DNA from: Deltaproteobacteria bacterium YD0425bin51 | GTDB taxonomy: Bacteria; Desulfobacterota; Desulfobacteria; Desulfobacterales; YD0425bin51 | Assembly (NCBI GenBank): GCA_002753225.1 | Contig: PDZS01000002.1 | Coordinates: 1-64,000, forward strand | Length of the DNA: 64,000 bases | Direction: 5' to 3' | Part shown: positions 19,546 through 28,046 of the stretch, piece after piece | Layout of the letters: the number at the start of each line of letters is the position of its first letter | Position numbering within the stretch: position 1 is the first letter of the stretch | The notes under the pieces: generated by a model | Databases searched by the model: none | The model's input: the letters and a program-made list of their open reading frames with translations, nothing else | Told to the model about the DNA's origin: nothing | Program-made: the position numbers and the translations under genes

Positions 19546-20772
19546 GTGCAGGGATATGAAGAAATTATAGTTGGTCTTGATATTGGGACAACAAAAATTT
19601 CTGCTGTAGTTGGCGAGATATCAGGAAAAGAGATAAATATTATCGGTATAGGGACGCATCCTTCAATAGGGCTCAGAAAAGGTGTGGTTGTAAATATTGA
19701 ATCAACAGTAGAATCAATTAAAAAAGCTGTTGAAGAAGCTGAAGTAATGGCTGGATGTGAAATTACATCTGTTTATGCTGGAATTGCAGGAGGACATATA
19801 GCTGGGTTTAATAGTCATGGTATCATTGCAATGAAGGGTCCTGAAGTTATTTCTCAAGATATTGAACGTGTGGTTGATGCCGCAAGAGCAGTTGCAATAC
19901 CTATGGATAGAGAAGTTATTCATGTTCTTCCTCAGGAGTTTATAATAGATGGTCAGGGGGGCATTTTAAATCCGCTTGGTATGGCAGGTGTCAGGCTTGA
20001 AGCTAAAATTCATATTGTAACTGGCGCTGTTGCCTCTGCGCATAACATTGTAAGATGTGCTAATCGTTCAGGATTAGATGTTTGTGATATTGTTCTTGAG
20101 TCTTTAGCTGCTGCTGAATCTGTATTAACAGATGAAGAAAAAGAGCTGGGAACTGCTCTTATTGATCTTGGTGGCGGAACAACAGATCTTGCTGTTTTTT
20201 CTGGGAAAAGCATTAAACATACTTTTGTTCTTTCTCTTGGTGGTAATAATTTGACCAATGATATAGCAGTAGGTGTTCGATCTCCCCTTGTTGATGCAGA
20301 AAAAATTAAAAAAGAGTTTGGAACTTGTCTTGCTAAAAAAATTGGCCCAGATGAGATGATTGAAGTACCAGGGATGGGAGGGAGGCCTTCTAAAAAACTT
20401 CCAAAGCAGATTCTTGGAGGAATAATAGAGCCTCGAATGGAAGAAATTTTTACTTTAATACATCGAGAGATTTATAGATCAGGCTTAGAAAATAGTATCC
20501 AAGCTGGTATTGTTTTAACAGGTGGTTCTGCTCTTTTAGATGGTGTGACTGAACTTGCTGAGTCAATATTTCATGTACCTGTTCGCGTTGGAAAACCAAG
20601 AGGAATAAGTGGCCTTGTCGATGTAGTAAGTAATCCAATGAATGCCACTGGTGTAGGATTGGTATTGTATGGGGCAAAAAATCAGGATCGGAGGAAATTT
20701 AGGATAAGAGATGGGAATATTTTTAATAGAGTCATGAATAGAATGAAAAGATGGTTTAAGGATGTAATTTAA
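19546..20772 (+). CDS. ftsA: Cell division protein FtsA
   Basis: FtsA is the actin-like ATPase that tethers FtsZ to the membrane. Phosphate 1 motif G-L-D-I-G-T-T-K, phosphate 2 motif D-L-G-G-G-T-T-D and the adenosine motif L-T-G-G-S-A-L-L are present, along with an inserted 1C subdomain. The amphipathic C-terminal membrane-targeting helix is visible as N-R-V-M-N-R-M-K-R-W-F-K. A GTG at 19546, 6 nt after AAGGAGG (19533-19539), decides the start and gives 408 residues. The site lies in the 3' end of ftsQ. ftsZ follows after about 50 nt. Confidence 0.96.
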   Translation: MQGYEEIIVGLDIGTTKISAVVGEISGKEINIIGIGTHPSIGLRKGVVVNIESTVESIKKAVEEAEVMAGCEITSVYAGIAGGHIAGFNSHGIIAMKGPEVISQDIERVVDAARAVAIPMDREVIHVLPQEFIIDGQGGILNPLGMAGVRLEAKIHIVTGAVASAHNIVRCANRSGLDVCDIVLESLAAAESVLTDEEKELGTALIDLGGGTTDLAVFSGKSIKHTFVLSLGGNNLTNDIAVGVRSPLVDAEKIKKEFGTCLAKKIGPDEMIEVPGMGGRPSKKLPKQILGGIIEPRMEEIFTLIHREIYRSGLENSIQAGIVLTGGSALLDGVTELAESIFHVPVRVGKPRGISGLVDVVSNPMNATGVGLVLYGAKNQDRRKFRIRDGNIFNRVMNRMKRWFKDVI

Positions 20773-20827
20773 GAAGATTATAGGTATTTTAGTTTGATAA
20801 ATATAATAATTTAGGAGGCTTATGATA

Positions 20828-22009
20828 ATGAGTGATAAACAAGGGGAAATTTTTGCAAATATTCAGGAACGAGCAAAAATCAAGGTGATAGGTGTAGGCG
20901 GCGCTGGAGGTAATGCAATAAACAGCATGATTGAGCATAATCTCTGCGGAGTTAACTTTATAGCCGCAAATACTGATGTACAATCTTTAGAAGTATCAAA
21001 AGCAGGAACAAAAATTCAGCTAGGTCTTGCTCTTACTCAAGGATTAGGTGCTGGAGCTAATCCTCAGATTGGAAGAGAAGCAGCTATTGAAAATATGGAT
21101 TTTTTGAAAGAGTCTTTGAAAGACAGCAATATGGTTTTTATTGCAGCAGGTCTTGGTGGAGGAACAGGCACAGGCGCTGCTCCTGTTATTGCTGAAGTAA
21201 GCAAAGAACTGGGTGCGTTAACTGTTGCAGTTGTTACAAGGCCATTTGCATTTGAGGGCTTAAAGCGCTCTAAAGTTGCTGAAGAGGGATTGGAATCATT
21301 AAGAAAAGTGGCGGATACAGTTATTACTATACCCAATGACAGATTAAGAGGAATTGCACCTAAAAATGCCAAAATGAAGGATATGTTCAAAAGAGCTGAT
21401 GAGATTCTTTATCATTCAGTTAGAGGAATTACAGATCTTATTTTAAATACAGGGCATGTAAATGCTGATTTTGCAGATGTAAAAACTACAATGTCAAAGT
21501 CAGGTATGGCTATTATGGGAATCGGAACTTCTGCAGGCCAAAACCGAGCTTTGGAAGCAGCTCAAAGAGCTATATCTCATCCTCTTCTAGAAGATGTTTC
21601 AATAAAAGGGGCTAAAGCTGTTCTGATGAATATTACAGCGAATAGTGAAGTAACGATTGAGGAAATAACAGAAGCATCTGACTATATTCATAATGAAGCT
21701 GGTGGCGAAGTTGATGTTATATGGGGACTCGTATTTGATGATGAAGTTGGCGATGAAATGCGCATAACAGTTATTGCTACAGGTATAGGATCCGCTCCTG
21801 ATCTTCTATCTAGAGATAGACATGAAAGACTTAGGACAAAACTTAGAGTTGAAGATATAAAGTACTCTAAACATGATGAATCAAGAATTATAACTCCTTA
21901 TAAGAAAACCATAACAGAATCTCCTTCTTATTCAGATCCATTTAAGGGTGGAGATATAGATCAGAATAATTTAGAAATACCAACTTTCCTCCGAAGAAAA
22001 GCAGACTAA
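20828..22009 (+). CDS. ftsZ: Cell division GTPase FtsZ
   Basis: FtsZ is the tubulin-like GTPase that forms the division ring. The tubulin signature G-G-G-T-G-T-G is near residue 110, and the synergy T7 loop and a C-terminal linker follow. The C-terminal tail I-P-T-F-L-R-R-K is the conserved FtsA/ZipA-binding peptide. AGGAGG at 20813-20818 is 9 nt before the ATG at 20828 but only 3 nt before an ATG at 20822, so 20828 is preferred (393 residues). It ends the dcw cluster and is followed by a palindromic repeat. Confidence 0.96.
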   Translation: MSDKQGEIFANIQERAKIKVIGVGGAGGNAINSMIEHNLCGVNFIAANTDVQSLEVSKAGTKIQLGLALTQGLGAGANPQIGREAAIENMDFLKESLKDSNMVFIAAGLGGGTGTGAAPVIAEVSKELGALTVAVVTRPFAFEGLKRSKVAEEGLESLRKVADTVITIPNDRLRGIAPKNAKMKDMFKRADEILYHSVRGITDLILNTGHVNADFADVKTTMSKSGMAIMGIGTSAGQNRALEAAQRAISHPLLEDVSIKGAKAVLMNITANSEVTIEEITEASDYIHNEAGGEVDVIWGLVFDDEVGDEMRITVIATGIGSAPDLLSRDRHERLRTKLRVEDIKYSKHDESRIITPYKKTITESPSYSDPFKGGDIDQNNLEIPTFLRRKAD

Positions 22010-22012
22010 AAT

Positions 22013-22065
22013 ACCTAACCCCTAACCCCTTCCCTTTTGGGAAGGGGGGGAACAGTTGGTTAGGT
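22013..22065. repeat. Palindromic repeat element (nested inverted repeats)
   Basis: ACCTAACC (22013-22020) is matched by GGTTAGGT (22058-22065). Inside it, CCCCTTCCC (22026-22034) pairs with GGGAAGGGG (22039-22047) around a TTTT loop. CCTAACC also occurs twice in tandem at 22014-22027. The base composition is far richer in G+C than the surroundings, which points to a small interspersed or mobile palindrome. It could attenuate transcription after ftsZ, but no T-run follows, so it is not a classical terminator. Copy number cannot be judged from this window. Confidence 0.75.
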
Positions 22066-22075
22066 TAAAACAATT

Positions 22076-23695
22076 ATGATAAGAGTCGCCTTAGCTTATC
22101 CCAATGTATATTCTGTAGGAATGACTAATTTAGGCTTTCAGGCTGTTTACTATATCTTAAATCAATGTGAGGGTGTAGTATGCGAAAGAGTCTTTTTATC
22201 TGGTTTAGTTCCTAAAAATTTATCTTCTTTTGATATAATAGCTTTTTCGATATCTTTTGAAAATGACTATCCAAATTTATTGACTATTCTTGACAATTCA
22301 AACATTCCTTTTTTGTCAAAAGATAGAAATAAAAGCCATCCGCTTATTCTTGCAGGAGGGGTTACCACTTTTTTAAACCCAGAACCGATTTCTCCTTTTA
22401 TTGATGTTTTTCTTTTGGGGGAAGCAGAAGTAGTCTTGCCTGAATTTCTTGAAGTATTTAATGTAAAAGATGAAAGAAAGTTATTATTAAAATCTCTTGC
22501 TCAAAATGTAGATGGTATTTATGTTCCGTCATTTTATGATGTTTGTTATAATGATCATGGAACTGTCACTTCTTTTTCACCGTTTAAAGATGTAAAAAAA
22601 ATTGTTAAACGCGTTTATTTGAAAGAAATTTCAAATACTCCAACACAAACTAAAATAGTTGATTCTGATACTATATTTAATGATACTTTTTTAGTTGAAG
22701 TAGCAAGGGGCTGTTCTCATAATTGCCGTTTTTGTGCTGCAGGATATGTATATAGGCCTCCTAGATTTAGAAGTTTTGAGTCAATAAGTAAAAGTATGGA
22801 GGAAGGAGCGTCTCTTTCTACAAGTATTGGACTTGTTGGCGCTGCTGTTTCAGATTTACCTGATATTGATAAATTATGTGAACCTTTTTATCAAAAGGGT
22901 ATCAGAATTGCTTTTAGCTCCCTTAGAGCCGACTCAATTAGATGCAATATTATAAATATGCTGAAAAAAAGCGGTGCAAAAACAGTTACTATTGCTCCAG
23001 ATGCTGGTTCTGAAAGAATGAGGAGAGTTATAAATAAAGGTATAACTGAAGATAATATTTTAGAAGCAGTTGATGTGCTAGTTATAAACAATATTTTAAA
23101 TTTAAAGTTATATTTTATGATAGGTCTTCCAACTGAAACAATTGATGACATTGATGATATTGTAAAACTTTGTAAAAGTATAAAATGTAAATTTTTATCA
23201 GCTAGCAAAACAAAAGGTAGAATAGGCGAAATTACAGTAAATATAAATTCATTTGTACCAAAGCCATTTACACCATTTCAATGGGCATCGATGGATAATA
23301 TAAAAATTTTGAAGCAAAAAGCAAACAGGATTAAAGAAGGGTTAAAAAAAATTGCAAATATAAGAATCCATCTTGATATTCCTAGATGGGCCTATGTTCA
23401 GGCACTTTTTTCAAGGGGGGACAGAAGAGTATCAGATATACTAGTTTTGTCACATAAGAATAATGGAAATTGGCCTAAAACTTTTAAAGAAACTTCTTTA
23501 AATTCTGATTTTTATGTTTTACGAGAAAGGGATGTGAAGGAAATTTTACCTTGGGATTTTATTGATAACGGTATAAATAAATCCTTTTTAATAAATGAAT
23601 GGCAGAAGGCTATATCAGAAAAAACATCTCCTAAATGCCCTATGTCATCTTCCTGCAATATTTGCGGGGTTTGTAATGACAATAAAGAACGATGA
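22076..23695 (+). CDS. Radical SAM protein with B12-binding-like N-terminal region
   Basis: The 539-residue protein carries the radical SAM cluster motif C213-x3-C217-x2-C220. Ahead of it is an N-terminal region of the kind seen in cobalamin-binding-type radical SAM proteins, with A-L-A-Y-P-N-x-Y-x-V-G-M near the start. A Cys-rich tail (C-x5-C-x2-C-x2-C pattern) could hold an extra cluster. From memory, family members usually carry about 20 residues before the A-x-x-Y-P motif. Here the in-frame stop TAG lies inside the right arm of the adjacent palindrome (22061-22063), so the N terminus may be shortened. The substrate is unknown. The only Shine-Dalgarno candidate is AGGT in that arm. Confidence 0.8.
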   Translation: MIRVALAYPNVYSVGMTNLGFQAVYYILNQCEGVVCERVFLSGLVPKNLSSFDIIAFSISFENDYPNLLTILDNSNIPFLSKDRNKSHPLILAGGVTTFLNPEPISPFIDVFLLGEAEVVLPEFLEVFNVKDERKLLLKSLAQNVDGIYVPSFYDVCYNDHGTVTSFSPFKDVKKIVKRVYLKEISNTPTQTKIVDSDTIFNDTFLVEVARGCSHNCRFCAAGYVYRPPRFRSFESISKSMEEGASLSTSIGLVGAAVSDLPDIDKLCEPFYQKGIRIAFSSLRADSIRCNIINMLKKSGAKTVTIAPDAGSERMRRVINKGITEDNILEAVDVLVINNILNLKLYFMIGLPTETIDDIDDIVKLCKSIKCKFLSASKTKGRIGEITVNINSFVPKPFTPFQWASMDNIKILKQKANRIKEGLKKIANIRIHLDIPRWAYVQALFSRGDRRVSDILVLSHKNNGNWPKTFKETSLNSDFYVLRERDVKEILPWDFIDNGINKSFLINEWQKAISEKTSPKCPMSSSCNICGVCNDNKER

Positions 23696-24227
23696 TGACA
23701 ATGAAATAATAAAAAAAATTTTAAATGGAGATAAGGATGCTTATGTTGTTATCGTCGAAAAATATAAAACCCCAATTTTTAATTTAGCGTTTCGCATGAC
23801 GGGTAAATATGAAGATGCTTCAGATTTATCTCAAGAAGCATTTATAAAGGCATATAAGTCGATACTTTCCTATGATTTGACTAAAAAATTTTTCCCTTGG
23901 CTTTATACTATTGCAATAAATTTAATTAAAAATCACCTTAAAAAAGATAAAATAAGTTTTTTAGAGAAAATTAAAGAGTATTTTCAGAATGATACAAAAG
24001 ATCCTGAAGAAATCATTATATCTTACGAGGAATCTGAAAGAATGATGGGTTATCTTAGCAGACTATCTTTCGATATAAGAGAGGCTATTATTTTAAGATA
24101 TTATCAAAATTTATCATTTGAAGATATCGGAGAAATTTTAAATATTTCTTTAAGCAACGCAAAAATGAGAGTTTACAGAGGGCTTGAAAAACTTGAATCT
24201 ATGATAAAGAAAGAGATAGAAATATAA
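23676..24227 (+). CDS. ECF-type RNA polymerase sigma factor
   Basis: This 183-residue sigma-70-family factor of the extracytoplasmic function (RpoE-like) group has sigma-2 (about 20-90, with D-L-S-Q-E-A-F-I-K-A-Y) and sigma-4 (about 125-178, with a L-S-F-E-D-I-G-E-I-L helix-turn-helix). I choose the ATG at 23676, which overlaps the radical SAM gene by 20 nt; an upstream extension to 23595 only reads through that gene. No anti-sigma gene with a membrane segment follows; the next gene is a large lipoprotein with its own promoter-like sequence. Its targets are unknown. Confidence 0.88.
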   Translation: MTIKNDDDNEIIKKILNGDKDAYVVIVEKYKTPIFNLAFRMTGKYEDASDLSQEAFIKAYKSILSYDLTKKFFPWLYTIAINLIKNHLKKDKISFLEKIKEYFQNDTKDPEEIIISYEESERMMGYLSRLSFDIREAIILRYYQNLSFEDIGEILNISLSNAKMRVYRGLEKLESMIKKEIEI

Positions 24228-24245
24228 GGTTTTTTATAAAAACTC

Positions 24246-24273
24246 TTGACAAATAGAAACGAGTTGGTATTTA
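24246..24273 (+). promoter_or_regulatory. Predicted promoter of the Ig-like lipoprotein gene
   Basis: A perfect TTGACA (24246-24251) is followed after 16 nt by TATTTA (24268-24273), about 40 nt before the ATG at 24314. The -10 match is modest. Since an ECF sigma gene is immediately upstream, control by that factor is also possible and this pair may be coincidental. Confidence 0.35.
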
Positions 24274-24313
24274 ACATAAAATATTACTATATTTTTTTAA
24301 AAAAGGAGTTTTT

Positions 24314-27300
24314 ATGAAACTAATCAGCAGCAAAGTAGTTTATATTTGTTTTCTTCTATTATTTTGTCTTATGTTTCAGATAACAGGATGTGATTCAACT
24401 GGAAGCGATAAGCCTGCAGGAAGCAGTTCTTCTGACAGCTCTTCTTCAACCACAACAACAAGAAAGACTGCAACAATTACTCTTACTGCAGCTCCAACGA
24501 GCATACCAGCAGACGGTAAAAGCTCCTCTGATATTACAGCAGAATTAAAAGACAATACAGGACAAGCTGTTTCTAAGGGTACACAACTTACTTTTTCTAC
24601 AACTCGAGGAACATTTTCTAATAATTCAACGAGTTATTCTACTGAAACTGCTGATGATACTGGGAGAATGACAGTAGCTTTAAAAGCTTCAACTTCATCA
24701 GGTACTGCTGAAGTAACATGTACATCTAATAATGTAAGCCAAAAAACTAATGTTGAAATGACTTCTTCCTCAACAACAACACGCTGTACATCAACAATTT
24801 CTCTTTCTGCAAATCCAACAAGTATTCCTGCAGATGGTCAAACTTCTACAGATATTACAGCTACATTAAAAGACAGCACAGGGAAGTCTGTTCCTATAAA
24901 TACAGAAGTTAAATTTTCAACTACTCTTGGTAAATTTTCTAATGGTTCAACTAGTTATACAACAAATACTACTGATGATTCAGGTGTAATAGTTGTATCT
25001 TTAAAAGCTTCAACAACAGGAGGTACAGCAAGTATAACATGTTCTGCTACCTGCAATTCTAATACTGTAAGCCAAAAGACTAGTGTGGAGATGACGGAAA
25101 GCAGTGGAGGGGGCGGGGAAGCGCCTGGGGATCCTAAAGCTATTGAAAAGAGTGCAGTACAAATGGACCCAGTCTATATTAAAAATTCAGGCAAGCCAGA
25201 ATCAACAAAGATTACATTTGAGGTTAAAGATCAAAAAGGGAACTTAGTCGCAGATGATCATACCATAAACTTTTCAATTGTTGGAGGTGGCGTAGGAGGA
25301 GGCGAGGCTTTAACTTCTAGTTCAGATAAAACTGTAGGAGGGAAAGTTAATACAACCTTGAAGAGTGGTACTAAATCTGGAACTGTAAAAATTAGAGCAG
25401 AATATTCTAAAGATACTTCTATTTTTACAGATGTAACTATAACTATTGCTGGAGGTCCTCCATATGGAGCGCATTTAGGCTTAGACCCAGAATATTTAAA
25501 TATTGCAGGTCTTGCTTATCATGGATTAGATGATAAAATGACTACAACTCTTACGGATATTTATTTTAATACTGTACCTGATGGAACATCAGTCTATTTT
25601 ACCACAAATTATGCTGGTATTACACCTTCTGATACTAGTAAATCAAGTACTGATTCAGGAAATAAGACATCATACGCTAATGCGACTTTGACTTCACAAA
25701 CACCAGATCCAACTGATGGCTTTGTAAATGTAGCTACCTCAACACAATCAGGGGCATATGCTTCTGTTCTGTCAATTTTAATTGATCCTAATGATAATAA
25801 AACTATCTACCTAGGAACAGACGGCGGAGGTATTTTTAAAACCACAGATAGCGCTTCAACTTGGTCACAAATTGGAGTACCAGAAAAAAATCTGAGAAAT
25901 GGAATTGTGAATGATATTAAATTCCTTGATACGACAAATACTGCTATAGTTTTGGCTGCAACTAATACTGGTGTATTTAAAACTACAGGAGGTGGAGATA
26001 AATGGGAGTTAATAACAGGATATAAAGAGCGAGTAGGAGAATCTTTAGGTACTCTTGATACAACACATGGAAACTCTGGTTATTCTAAAGACTATTCCCT
26101 TAAATACAACAGCAATAGCATTTATTCAAAGATGCGTGTTTACATTAAAGGTGAAGAAACTCATCAATACGTATTTGTTAATGCAAAGACTATTAAATTT
26201 ATTGTAACAGAAGCAACAACGCCTTATGTCTCAGACAATAAAGGAGGATCTCATTATACAGGTGAGTCTATTACAGTAGATTACCAAACTCCTGTAATGA
26301 TTAGACGTGATTATAATATAAAATCAATGGCTATTTTTGATACCAATACAATTTATGTTGGAACATATGGTGGAGGGGTATATAAATCAACTGACGCTGG
26401 ATATACTTGGGATGCTTTTAATAATGGCTTAGAAAATCAAGATGTTTTATCCTTAGCAATTGATACAGCAAATAATATCTTATATGCAGCAACAGATGGT
26501 GGAGGAGTTTATAAAAGTACGGATGGTGGTGCAAATTGGTCTGCTAAAAATAAAGGTTTAGCAGGGAGTGTTATAAATGCAATGTTAATAGATGTTAATG
26601 ATACAAGTAAAATCTATGCGTGTACTGAACAATATGGGATGTATAGAAGTGGCGATAAAGCTGAAAATTGGCTAGCTCCTACTACTAATGTCACTAGTAA
26701 AAAGGTAAATACTATTGCTATGAGTAGTAAAACAGGAAAAATTTATGTAGGAACTTATGGAGACGGCACTAATCCATTAGGAGGTGTTTATGTCAGCTCT
26801 GATAGCGGAGCAACCTGGTCACGACCTGTTTCATTAAATGATAATCATGTTTATGCTATTGGTATTATTCCTGTAGATACTTCAAATGATACTTTGTTTG
26901 CAGGTACATGGGGCAGAAATATTTTTAAAAGTACAAATAGCGGCCAAAGCTGGACAACTATTAATGGTCAATCGCCAGATGAATTAACAAATAATATTTT
27001 TGCAACTGAAGATGTTTTATTTTCAGGTAAAACTGATGCTCCATTAATGATTCAAGATTATACAACTTATCAAGGAGCAGGAGGATATGAATATAAAAAT
27101 GGGGGTACATATAGAGGCTATCTTTATAATGAGGGTTCTGCTACTTTTATATTTAGAGTAGCTGATTTTAATGGCAATCCATTAGTCAAAGGAACCAAAA
27201 TTACAGCAAGCGTTGATAATGGGATTCTTTCATCAGATCCAACCGAAACAATAGAAGATAAACAATTTAATAAAAATTATTATGTTACGTGGCAAAATAA

Positions 27301-27655
27301 CATTACAGGAGATAAAAATATATCAGGTACATTGACACTTAAAATAGACTCTCAAAATGGTGGATATATAACCTCTGTATCAAGAACATTGGTTAGACCT
27401 GTACAAGTAACTATTTCACCTACCGCACCTGCTGCAAATGCTTCTATATCTGTTACTCCTAAAGGAGGTTCTGAAACTTCTACTCCTAGCGGAGGAGGCT
27501 ATACTGTTACTTGCAATAATGGTACTTCTTCTACTTGTAATTTTGGCAGCACAGTAACTTGCACTGCTGGTGCAACAAAAGATGTTGAAGAAAAAATCAC
27601 TATACAAGATAATGTTACTGGACGCTCAGCAACAACAACATACACTGTAAAGTAA
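24314..27655 (+). CDS. Large secreted lipoprotein with Ig-like (Big_1) and BNR-type repeats
   Basis: The 1113-residue protein has a lipoprotein signal peptide with lipobox I-T-G-C26 and a Ser/Thr-rich linker (about 33-50). Two near-identical bacterial Ig-like domains follow (about 53-148 and 160-258), each opening with a P-T-S-I-P-A-D-G turn. Two more divergent Ig-like regions (about 275-480) lead to a set of BNR/sialidase-type beta-propeller repeats with S-T-D-G-G-A-N-W-S-like Asp-boxes (about 485-880). A C-terminal Ig-like region with paired Cys ends it. It is probably a cell-surface adhesin or structural protein. AAAAGGAG just upstream fixes the start, and a strong terminator follows. The ligand is unknown. 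Confidence 0.85.
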   Translation: MKLISSKVVYICFLLLFCLMFQITGCDSTGSDKPAGSSSSDSSSSTTTTRKTATITLTAAPTSIPADGKSSSDITAELKDNTGQAVSKGTQLTFSTTRGTFSNNSTSYSTETADDTGRMTVALKASTSSGTAEVTCTSNNVSQKTNVEMTSSSTTTRCTSTISLSANPTSIPADGQTSTDITATLKDSTGKSVPINTEVKFSTTLGKFSNGSTSYTTNTTDDSGVIVVSLKASTTGGTASITCSATCNSNTVSQKTSVEMTESSGGGGEAPGDPKAIEKSAVQMDPVYIKNSGKPESTKITFEVKDQKGNLVADDHTINFSIVGGGVGGGEALTSSSDKTVGGKVNTTLKSGTKSGTVKIRAEYSKDTSIFTDVTITIAGGPPYGAHLGLDPEYLNIAGLAYHGLDDKMTTTLTDIYFNTVPDGTSVYFTTNYAGITPSDTSKSSTDSGNKTSYANATLTSQTPDPTDGFVNVATSTQSGAYASVLSILIDPNDNKTIYLGTDGGGIFKTTDSASTWSQIGVPEKNLRNGIVNDIKFLDTTNTAIVLAATNTGVFKTTGGGDKWELITGYKERVGESLGTLDTTHGNSGYSKDYSLKYNSNSIYSKMRVYIKGEETHQYVFVNAKTIKFIVTEATTPYVSDNKGGSHYTGESITVDYQTPVMIRRDYNIKSMAIFDTNTIYVGTYGGGVYKSTDAGYTWDAFNNGLENQDVLSLAIDTANNILYAATDGGGVYKSTDGGANWSAKNKGLAGSVINAMLIDVNDTSKIYACTEQYGMYRSGDKAENWLAPTTNVTSKKVNTIAMSSKTGKIYVGTYGDGTNPLGGVYVSSDSGATWSRPVSLNDNHVYAIGIIPVDTSNDTLFAGTWGRNIFKSTNSGQSWTTINGQSPDELTNNIFATEDVLFSGKTDAPLMIQDYTTYQGAGGYEYKNGGTYRGYLYNEGSATFIFRVADFNGNPLVKGTKITASVDNGILSSDPTETIEDKQFNKNYYVTWQNNITGDKNISGTLTLKIDSQNGGYITSVSRTLVRPVQVTISPTAPAANASISVTPKGGSETSTPSGGGYTVTCNNGTSSTCNFGSTVTCTAGATKDVEEKITIQDNVTGRSATTTYTVK

Positions 27656-27682
27656 ATTTTATTGAGATAACACAAAATTTTT

Positions 27683-27721
27683 CAGGGTGCATTATTTGTT
27701 TAATGCACCCTGTTTTTTTTT
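27683..27721 (+). terminator. Rho-independent terminator after the lipoprotein gene
   Basis: A perfect 12-bp stem, CAGGGTGCATTA (27683-27694) with TAATGCACCCTG (27701-27712), encloses a TTTGTT loop and is followed by nine T residues. It ends the plus-strand lipoprotein transcript. It sits 20 nt before the end of the minus-strand gene, but the T-run is only on the plus strand. Confidence 0.93.
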
Positions 27722-27740
27722 GTATAATGTCTGAACACGA

Positions 27741-28028
27741 TTAAACAGATTCTTCTTTTTCCCTTAATTTATTCAGCTTTGTAAAAATTTTATTTAACAT
27801 CACATCACAATGCTCAATAATTGGCGAAGCCATCATGGATATGATTCCTGTTTCTTTATCGTATGAGATTGTTTGCTGTTCAATAACAGGAGGTGATTCT
27901 GGAGGATGTTCTATGGCAAATGCTATGCGCTCTAAGGCTTTAGCATTACGCTCAAGAAATTTAGTTATCTCATTTAATTTTTCTATAATTTCGGGATCGC
28001 TCTCTTTTGTATTAAATAAGCGTGCCAT
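27741..28028 (-). CDS. Small helical protein of unknown function
   Basis: This 95-residue protein is largely helical, with two predicted amphipathic helices (about 12-45 and 70-93) separated by a Pro/Glu-rich segment, and resembles a small coiled-coil adaptor. I choose the second Met (28028) because AAGGAA on the minus strand lies just upstream; the first ATG (28043) adds five residues and contains that site. It is the last gene of the motA-led operon, 18 nt after the DHH phosphoesterase stop. I do not recognise a family. Confidence 0.6.
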   Translation of the reverse strand: MARLFNTKESDPEIIEKLNEITKFLERNAKALERIAFAIEHPPESPPVIEQQTISYDKETGIISMMASPIIEHCDVMLNKIFTKLNKLREKEESV

Positions 28029-28046
28029 ATGAAATTCCTTCATGGT

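Noticed and set aside
21064..21390. 108-codon minus-strand open frame
   Set aside because: It is antisense to the conserved GTP-binding part of ftsZ and shows no domain.
22014..22027. Telomere-like CCTAACC repeat
   Set aside because: There are only two units, inside a palindrome, in the middle of a chromosome-type gene order.
24231..24252. Terminator after the ECF sigma gene
   Set aside because: The hairpin is almost entirely A-T pairs with no following T-run, so it is not convincing.
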